Below the pieces are notes generated by a model. It saw only the letters and a list, made by a program, of their open reading frames with translations. It ran no database searches and had not been told where the DNA came from. The position numbers and the translations under genes were made by a program. A stretch of DNA of 64,000 nt from Podospora pseudocomata (Eukaryota; Ascomycota; Sordariomycetes; Sordariales; Podosporaceae): the NCBI RefSeq assembly GCF_035222375.1, contig NC_085887.1, positions 2,455,501-2,519,500 of the forward strand, given 5' to 3'. Shown piece after piece: positions 56,836 through 64,000 of the stretch. The first letter of the stretch is position 1. Every line of letters starts with the position of its first letter.

Positions 56836-58162
56836 TGTGAGTGTTGATGATTGTGTGGGTTGCAGAACAGGATTGTTGCTGGGGCGGGCGCAAAAGTGCA
56901 ATCCAATGGCTCCGTCCAGCGCTTCACCTCCAGAAAATTTCTGGATTCTGCCAGTGCGACCGCATCCTAGAAGGCGGTGAACTGCCAAGCTCTGGTCCCA
57001 CTTTTAGCTGCACCCCTTGACCCACTCATGTTCACCCCTTCAACCTCACTCTTGTCGACAGCTTCAATAACAGCCGATACAATACTATTTGGGGCCTTGT
57101 CAATATTGTATGTTCCGTGAACCCAGAACTCGTCAGTTTCAGCTGGTATCGTCAGCAGCCATTATACCGTGACGGACAGTTTCCCTTCCATTATCCCGTT
57201 GCTCAACTCTCTTCTCACCCTTCTCAGACCATTTCTCATACCAAACCACATCCTTACAATCCACACTAGCACCTAGCTCATACCACGGGGGCTCAGGCGT
57301 CTCTTCACTGCCAGAGAATTGCAGTAGTCAAACCATGCCTATGCCTTGTATTTTGGTTGAAAATACTGCTCGTCCACAGTCTTAGTATCGGTTGCATGCT
57401 CAACAAGCTTGGTGCTCAAGGATACAGTCTTTACAGTCTTGGAGATAAAGAGTGAAGGACGATGCTAGAAAACTCCATCCTGGTGTTTGGTAAGCTGCTG
57501 TTTTTCGCTATAAAAATTGTCTGGCATTGGGTGGTGTCGGTATAGGCAACTTCGTCTTTATTGTCTTGAAGAAATCTTGTGTTTTGATGACACTAACTGC
57601 AGGACAAATTACAAGGGGGCGGCAGTATTTGAGCATCTTCGCCGAGCATCGATGGCTGTACAAATTCGGTAGTTGTCTTCTCAGGTTTAATCTCAATCGC
57701 CGTGCTAATATCGGGTAAGAAAGTCACATGAGAAGAAGAATGGAAATAGGGGCTTGGACCTCAGTATTGAATGGAATTGGTTCATGGGGCCATGTAGTTC
57801 TCCTGGATCTACTCTTCCGGAGCCATGGCGAGAATACCCTCCAACACTGATTATCAACCGTGAGGCACAGTCGTATATTTGTGAATGATCTTTACCAGTA
57901 ATTCCAGCTCATGTTGTACCAGAACCTTTGGTTTATGTTATCAAGAGAGATGCAGGGAACCTGAGCTACGGAGTATAGCGCAGCTCATGCGATCTGCGCA
58001 TCACCTTCTTGGGAAGCATGTTACCTTTCCAACAGATGTACGGCATATTTTCCTTCATCGTGTTTGTTGCCATTGCCTAGCAAGCTTGTCGCCAAGGCGA
58101 GTACTCCCTCGTTTCCAGGTTACCAAATGTATCACCACCAACACCCCCAATCTCACGATCAT
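56836..58162. other. Intergenic region NOP15 promoter / tandem family
   Basis: About 1.3 kb without a supported gene. It separates the housekeeping cluster from the tandem membrane-protein family. Confidence 0.5.
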
Positions 58163-59191
58163 TTATTGAGAACGGTCAACCTTCCCTCCTTGATCCGCAG
58201 TTGTATCAAGCTCGTGCCATCGAGTTTCCAGTGTCTGCTGAAGCTCTGTTGTCCCTGGTGAAACTGGAAGTTCGCAAATTTCACCAATTGTCGAGTTTGG
58301 ATCCTTCTTGGCCTGTCTATGCGGCTTGGCAGTCAAAGAGTCACCGTGAAGCTGTGCCTTGTCCCATATGTCATCGTCGGCCCTTCGCTTCTTTAGCCTT
58401 CTTCGAATCAGATAGGCTACAACTCCAAAGAGAATGAACGCTGCTAACATGGAGCCCACGACGACTCCGATCAAGGCACTTCTGCCTAATGTGCCTTCGT
58501 CGTCATTTGAGTTGGATCCCGTGACTTCGAGGGCTAAAATAATTGTTTGTATTAGGTATGACGAGAGGTTTGGCTTACCTGGCCCGGTGGCTGTTGTTGA
58601 AGCGCCGGTCCCTGGACAAGGACATGTCAGAAAACACTCCAAAAGAGTGGGGGATGATATGAACTTACTTGAGAGTGAAGCAGTAGTTGTAGCACTGTTC
58701 GGAGTTGCGGAGGCTTCAGTGGCTGTAAGATTAAAGGACTCTGCTTTGGGCAAGATCATGGTCTGGGTTGTCAAAATCGTCGAAACGTCATGGTTGAAAA
58801 GCTTGGTTTTAACCGATTTCGTCGTGGTCAAGGTTTCAAAGTAGTCGGCCGGGTAGGTGACATCGGATGGTGGTAAGTTGCAAAAGCCCACCCAGACTCC
58901 GTAGTTAGGGTCGAGAAATTCTCTTTGAATGTGGGAGAGATCAGAAGTGCTCACTGTGAGGCATTACATACACAAGTCGTAATTCCCTCGAAAGACGTTG
59001 CAGATAGTCGACCATGCGTATGAAGTTACATTCCTCATATCAAGAAACCCAGCAAAGTCTGGTATTAGTTGGCATCAAATCGCGACCTTTGATTCAAGTC
59101 GAGACCACTCACTGCAATATATTCCAGTACAGCGATCTGGCAAGGACAGATCGTCGGTGCCAACCTGGCGCCCTACATTTTGTATGGCCAT
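58163..59191 (-). pseudogene. Tandem membrane-protein family, copy A, interrupted by an in-frame stop
   Basis: The exons are 59191-59113, 59058-58669, 58611-58579 (33 nt) and 58533-58163, summing to 291 in-phase codons. One in-frame TAA at 58966-58964 falls inside a Cys-x-x-Cys motif that is intact in the two neighbouring paralogues. The frame, splice phases and downstream protein are otherwise undamaged: FLDPNYGVWVGFCNLPP, YPADYFETLTTTKSV, a Ser/Thr linker, the membrane helix SALIGVVVGSMLAAFILFGV, a basic stop-transfer RRRLKKRR and the tail motif KAQLHGDS. An 18-nt GT..AG stretch spans the stop but is far too short for an intron. A real coding gene with a different splice pattern, or a strain-specific null allele, are alternatives. 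No signal peptide was found. Confidence 0.6.
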
Positions 59192-60005
59192 GAATTGAGC
59201 GCTCCTGTGTGGCTCATGGAAACAGAGAGGTACGGTTGATGGAAAGAGAGAATTTTGGGACGAGGCTTGGGTAATAAGTCAAATACCTACTGGCACCGAC
59301 AGCTCCAATATATTGCTCCCATCACATAGATACAAGCCATACTTTCAATCACACGCCAAATACACGCAAATACTTCGCCAAAGCGCTCTTTTAGGGGTAG
59401 CCTTGTTCCAGCGATCAATGTCAACTTGCATGTAAATACGGCACCTCGCATGTTTCATGGGTGGCCGCTTCGGCCTGCTCATATAATCACCAGCCAGTGA
59501 CAGCTTCAAAAGTATGCCCTGGCCATGCTTCCCATGCATCCCATACACCCACTTACTCGTTTTCTTATGCGGCTGATGCTTGGCAATAGGAAGCTGTTGC
59601 ATTGACACCTTTGTTGGGGGCCAGACTTACCGAACTTCATATGTGTACCGTAGCAGTACTTCGTCTGGTCGATTTTCTTTGCGGTGGGTATTTACATGGA
59701 TAGAAGATAAGGTAGGTGTCGTCTATCTATATATGTACCTTTCATCTTGCCGCGAGAATGAATATGAGAATTGATATAGGTTACCTACCAAGGTATACTC
59801 ATTAAATACCAGGATAGGAACCGTGGGACTCCTCTCAAACCTGATATTGCTCTCAGTCATATGAGGCGGCACAGCCATTCCCGTCATTTGTGCATAACAC
59901 CCCCTTCATTATGTTCAACCTATTCTGAGCGTTACCATCCTCATGTACCCTCCTGCCCTAAAACCTTTCTCCAGTCATGATACAGAGCCACCGACTCTCA
60001 ACTCT
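59192..60005. other. Spacer between family copies A and B
   Basis: 814 bp; no gene was recognised. It includes the promoter side of copy A and the 3' side of copy B. Confidence 0.55.
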
Positions 60006-61201
60006 TCAAAGCATTTCACCCCTCCCACCCCCCTCCCTCTTCTCGAAATGAGCACCACCACCATCCAGTTCATACCTCGGAAGGCCCTGACTTCCCTGAA
60101 GCTCCTCCGACATGGGCGATATAGGAAGCTCTGTCGAGTCAGAACCAAGTGGAAGCTCCCGGAAACCTGAGTCCGGTAGCTCTCGAAGCCAAGAATTTGG
60201 CAGCTCTTGCGGGGATGTTTTTGGTTTGACGGGTATAGAGTCGCCATGTAGCTGTGCCTTTCCCCAGACCTCATCCTTCCCGTCGTTTGCGTCTTCGGCT
60301 CGAGGAATGGGTTCTTTTTTCCGCCGGCGTCGTATCATGAAGGCAATGGCACCCAAGAGGAGGAGTCCGCCTATTACTGAGCCTACTATCACACCGATGA
60401 GGGAGCTTCTGTTTAGTGCAGTTGGGGTTCCAGATTGGTCGAGCTCGAGTTCTGAGACTTTGGGGTTTCGTTAGAATGTTATCTGGCAGTGTGGTTGGTG
60501 GGTGGTTACTTACCTGACTGTGTGGCAGTTGCGGAGGTGCTGGTAGCTAGACGTGTTGGCGTTAGATGATGAAGCATGGCGTTGGAATAGAGTAGACCAA
60601 CTTACATGATGATAGAATCGTAGTGGTAGCATTGCTGAAAGTGGTCGAAGTTGTTTCCTGGGGATCAGTAAGGTTGAAGGACTTCAGATTGGGTAGAATC
60701 CGTGTGACTGTCTCCAAAAACGAAGTGATGCTATTCGGGCCCAGTGATGTTTGTTTCCAGTAGGTCTTTGTTACAGTGTCAAAGTAATCAGCGGGAAACT
60801 CAATCATCTTGGTCGGTCCACTGGTAGCTGATATCGGGATCGGCGGCAAGACTTCGCAGTAGTCCAGCCATGGTTGAAAGTTTGGCTTGATGTAAACCTT
60901 CTCGATCTCTGAATACTTGGTGTCGTCCGAGCTATCCTTGATACAAGCGGTACAATCCCCGAAGATTGAAAGAAAGGCTGCGTCTTCTGAACACAGTTCT
61001 GCAGTTTTGCCGAGCCTTTGGGCTTCCATATATGCGTTATCTGATGACATTCCGGGATTCGCATTAGATACGCCATTTCTTCTCCAATTCAAAGATCCAA
61101 AACTTACCGCAGAGTGAGAAGCACGTAGCTGGCAGCAACTGAGATCCCTCACCCTCTTGCCGTGCTTGTAAGCCCAAAGGCGATAGCTGTCGTTTTCCCA
61201 T
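60006..61201 (-). CDS. Single-pass membrane protein, tandem family copy B
   Basis: The exons are 61201-61108, 61040-60606, 60546-60514 (33 nt) and 60451-60006, giving 335 residues. The Cys-rich ectodomain reads LLPATCFSLC / DNAYMEAQRLGKTAELCSED, then FGDCTACIKD and YIKPNFQPWLDYCEVLPP. A Ser/Thr-rich stretch and one membrane helix follow (SSLIGVIVGSVIGGLLLLGA, then RRRRKK). The cytosolic tail has WGKAQLHGDS and four ELP motifs. The last exon can start at either of two AGs six bases apart (60451 or 60457), both in frame. No signal peptide is visible at the ATG used, so an upstream exon may be missing; a hydrophobic in-frame stretch (SPFLLFSSFINPATSLL) lies just upstream. Function is unknown; surface sensing or adhesion is only a guess from the architecture. 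Confidence 0.75.
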
Positions 61202-61858
61202 TTCATTGGGGGTGAGAAGGCTTGTTGCGGGGTTGATGAAACTTGAGAACAGAAGGAAGGGAGAGATGGTACCGCTTACTAGGGAAACAGCATGAGATGA
61301 AATATATGGCCAGAATACTACTTATCTCGCTGTGATCGTCGAATTCAACTGCATGCAGAATGAGATGCCATTTCAGTCACGATGCATCATACATGTAAAT
61401 ACTCCAGCAAAGTGCAGTTTTTGGGCACAGCCTCGTCCAAGTGATCGACACTTACCTGAAATTACTGTACAACCTCGACTGTCATTGCATGAAGATGTTG
61501 TAGATATCCAGCCAGTGGCATACCCTTATAATTTGCCGAACGGCTGTATTGTCTGCATTTACTTTCTCGTTTCCAATCAATCCAGGTCTTGGCAACAGAG
61601 CAGTTGACCCCTTGTCGTCGCTCTATGGCGGCCTAGGCCGTGGGCTTGAATGTACCTGACGCTGATGCTGTTCTGGTTAGGCATTTGGATATCACACTCT
61701 TTGGCTCATACCTGAATGCTCGAATGCGAAAGACTTGCTTCGTATTTACTCATATGTTTTGGGTTTAGACCTTTCTTGTATGCTGATAACCCCTATCATC
61801 ACCGTGTTTGCTATTATCATTATCATCAGCTCACCCATTTCCTCCCTCATTGCGCAGG
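61202..61858. other. Spacer between family copies B and C
   Basis: About 650 bp. It may contain a 5' exon of copy B but no complete gene. Confidence 0.5.
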
Positions 61859-63392
61859 TCATACCGACCTCCTCTCCTTTCTCAACTTCTCCCCACCCCC
61901 ATCAAGCTCATACCTCGGAAGATCAGACGTCTTCTCCAACTCCACGACCCCCGTGGAAACCGACAACTCCCTCAATACCCTTATTTCCCTCAGCTCACAA
62001 AGCTCCCGCAAGTCACGAAGCTCACGGAGAGCACGAAGTTCGCCCATCTCGGCATATGAAAGCCCTCTTGGCGATCCTCGAGATGATGTATCGGCCGCAA
62101 GCTCTCGAAGCCATGTGTCTAGCACTTCCGCTGGTGGTACCCTTGGTGTGAGTGATTTGCTGTGAAGTTGAGCCTTGCCACTAGGCCAGGTATCAGAGCT
62201 TGATGGTGTTTTGCTTCGTTGCCGTTGTGAGCGGATCAGGTATATGATGCCCCCTAGGAGAAATAGTACTGCTATGGCTGAGCCCGCGATGGTTCCAGTA
62301 AGGGTTGGAGTGTCTAGTGAGCTTGGGATAGGAGGGGTTGAAGAGGTTGAGGTGGGGGGCCCGGAGAGATTTGTACTAGAATTGCCAGATGTATTTGGGG
62401 CCAGAGTGCTCTCCGAGTTTGAGGCAGAAATACCTGGTGAGTGTGAAGCGGTGGTTTCTGGGGATTTTGAAGCGGTGGTATCTGGGGACTTTGAAGCGCC
62501 ATCTCCAGAGGTATTTGAGGCAGGGGCTCGTATTGCTGTCGAGAAGCTTGTTTCAATGATTTTACCTCCGGCTTGAGACATGTTAGGACTCGAAAAAGAA
62601 AATGTGATAAAGGGGTACTTACCCAGTGCAAAGGGAGACGCTGAGGAGCTAGCTTATTGATCGATATATGTCAGATAACAATGGGACCAAACCCGTGGTA
62701 CTGGCGCTGACATACAGGATAATGGAACAGTGCCTCTGGCGTTGGTTGGGCTGCTCCCTGGGGAACTTGCAGGAGTGGGAGGAGAAAACGGCTCGCTAGG
62801 TAACGGAACGTCGGTTGTGATACTATTTATGGTTATACCAGTGGATGGTGCAATGGGCTCTTCGTTAGGAGGCGGTGTGCTGGGTATGGGTGCTGCCCTG
62901 GGTGTTTGGGGTGAAGTGGCGGGACTGATATCGATGACAGGTTTGTCCGTACTTTCAGGGACCTTAACGATGGTCGCTGGGGTGATTGGTTTGCTGATTG
63001 GCATATCGGTGCTGGTCATGTACTGAACGGGTGGTAATGATTCGCAGTAATCCAACCACGGTTGGAAAGTAGGCGTGAGATATTCTCTTTCCGCAACCCC
63101 GTACATGCCATAGTCGCTCATGTCACGAATACACATTCTACAGTCATTGTATGAGCTGTAGAACACAGAGTCCTCTTCGCACAACTCTGGATCTTTGCCA
63201 ATCCTCTGCGCCTCAAGATAGGCACTATCTATTGATATATTAGTACTGTATTTTTTTTTCGTGAGCCTAGAGCCACTCACCGCAGACTGAGAAGCAGGGA
63301 GCTGGCACATGAATAATGCCATCAGTGTACTGTCTCGTCCGCAAATTCACGGATCGCCCCCTCGGGCCTTTCGTCCCAACCTCGTGCTCCAT
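61859..63392 (-). CDS. Single-pass membrane protein, tandem family copy C
   Basis: The exons are 63392-63281, 63228-62716, 62640-62623 (18 nt) and 62571-61859, giving 451 residues. It has the same plan as copy B: VPAPCFSVC / DSAYLEAQRIGKDPELCEED, NDCRMCIRDM and LTPTFQPWLDYCESLPP. A longer Pro/Ser/Thr-rich stalk follows, with repeats such as TTASKSPETTASHSPG. Then come the membrane helix LTGTIAGSAIAVLFLLGGII and a tail with GKAQLHSKS, an Arg-Glu-Leu repeat (ELRALRELRDLRELCELREI) and PRYELDGGGE. The latter is shared with copy B. No signal peptide is visible at this ATG; a possible upstream exon beginning MFKAAVSHYKSS at 63519 can be joined in phase through a GTGTGT..AACCAG intron. Function is unknown. 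Confidence 0.74.
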
Positions 63393-64000
63393 AGAAGATG
63401 CGCCTAGGCCTGCTACAAGAGATGATGGGCGGCCTGGTTATGTTAGAATGAGATACAGGAAGACAGAGAAGGGACTGCAACACACTAGATTTATAATGCG
63501 AAACTGCCGCCTTGAACATGTATAGCCCCCAAGTACGTATGCGGTCTTGGGGCGGATTTTCGACGAGACGCTGAAATAAATTGCGGTGATACTACATCAC
63601 CCAGCCTCCATTCTTCCGGCATTGGGATATGTGATGTGCAAAACTGCAAATACCTGTAAGTGCTTCCACAAACCTCTTATAATGGGAACAGCCTTCTCTT
63701 GATGTCAGTATTTACTTGTACGGCCTTGCAACCTTGGACGAGGAGTGTCCGAGTGATGACAGGAGAGAGGCTTGGCTGTAAGCCCAGCATAAATGAAAAC
63801 TTGCAACCATTTCATCCCTTCGGCTCAGCTGATCTTCTGGGAAACAGAAAGTTATTCGCTTCCGAGGATGCAGTTGCTGTCAATGCTGTGGTTACAAAGA
63901 TCGAATGCAGTCGATTTTCGACTTGGACTGTAAGTGTGTCTATAACCCCATGGCTTGGCACATCAATAGTTGATATACCCAACCTGCGGTCTGCACCGGG
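63393..64000. other. Right end of the window, upstream of copy C
   Basis: It probably holds the promoter and perhaps a first exon of copy C. Nothing else was recognised to the window edge. Confidence 0.5.

Noticed and set aside
58950-58970. An 18-nt GT..AG intron that would remove the stop in copy A
   Set aside because: Far below the minimum spliceosomal intron length and it would also delete the conserved second Cys.
1-64000. Transposons, retroelements, CRISPR arrays, rRNA genes
   Set aside because: No terminal repeats, transposase, reverse transcriptase or rRNA signatures were recognised anywhere in the window.

Overview
The window is nuclear DNA of a filamentous ascomycete, most likely a Sordariales fungus close to Podospora. 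The evidence is the compact intron style (mostly 50-65 bp introns with GTRNGT donors, CTAAC or CTGAC branch sites and YAG acceptors), the CT-rich leaders, the gene content, and an intein in the glutamate synthase gene. I placed splice sites by hand from frame, consensus and expected protein family. No rRNA, confident tRNA, CRISPR array or transposable element was found.

Layout. 1-11 kb: the 3' part of a long-chain acyl-CoA synthetase gene, converging on GLT1 (NADH-glutamate synthase). GLT1 has six exons, and a 676-residue LAGLIDADG intein fills almost all of exon 5. 11-16.6 kb: a 5.5 kb gene-poor stretch that starts with the GATA-rich GLT1 promoter. 16.6-24.9 kb: APC15 (cell-cycle ubiquitin ligase), BET1 (ER-Golgi SNARE), CHZ1 (H2A.Z chaperone), EMC10 (ER membrane complex) and a PHO80/PREG-type cyclin. 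26.4-37.7 kb: GID5/VID28 (armadillo subunit of the GID ligase), VTC4 (vacuolar polyphosphate synthase), mitochondrial ribosomal protein uL24m, and RHO1. 39.2-45.4 kb: a 27-residue Cys-rich micro-gene, an AVT2-like vacuolar amino-acid transporter and a GPI-type aspartic protease. 47.8-56.8 kb: a PTAR1-like prenyltransferase alpha protein, GET1, an unassigned multi-pass membrane protein, RUD3 (golgin) and NOP15 (nucleolar RRM protein). 58.2-63.4 kb: three tandem paralogues, all on the minus strand, for single-pass membrane proteins with a Cys-rich ectodomain and a KAQLH-type tail. One of the three carries an in-frame stop.

How the genes relate. Most are independent housekeeping genes, as expected in a fungal chromosome arm. 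Two themes recur. One is phosphate: a PHO80-type cyclin lies about 5.6 kb from VTC4, and a CACGTGGG element sits upstream of VTC4. The other is ER/Golgi membrane biology: BET1, EMC10, GET1 and RUD3.

The most unusual items are the intein that almost owns its exon and sits at an iron-sulfur ligand cysteine, the tiny Cys-rich gene with a strong-looking promoter, and the tandem receptor-like family with mini-exons. Gene 5' ends are unresolved for RUD3 and the three tandem membrane proteins.
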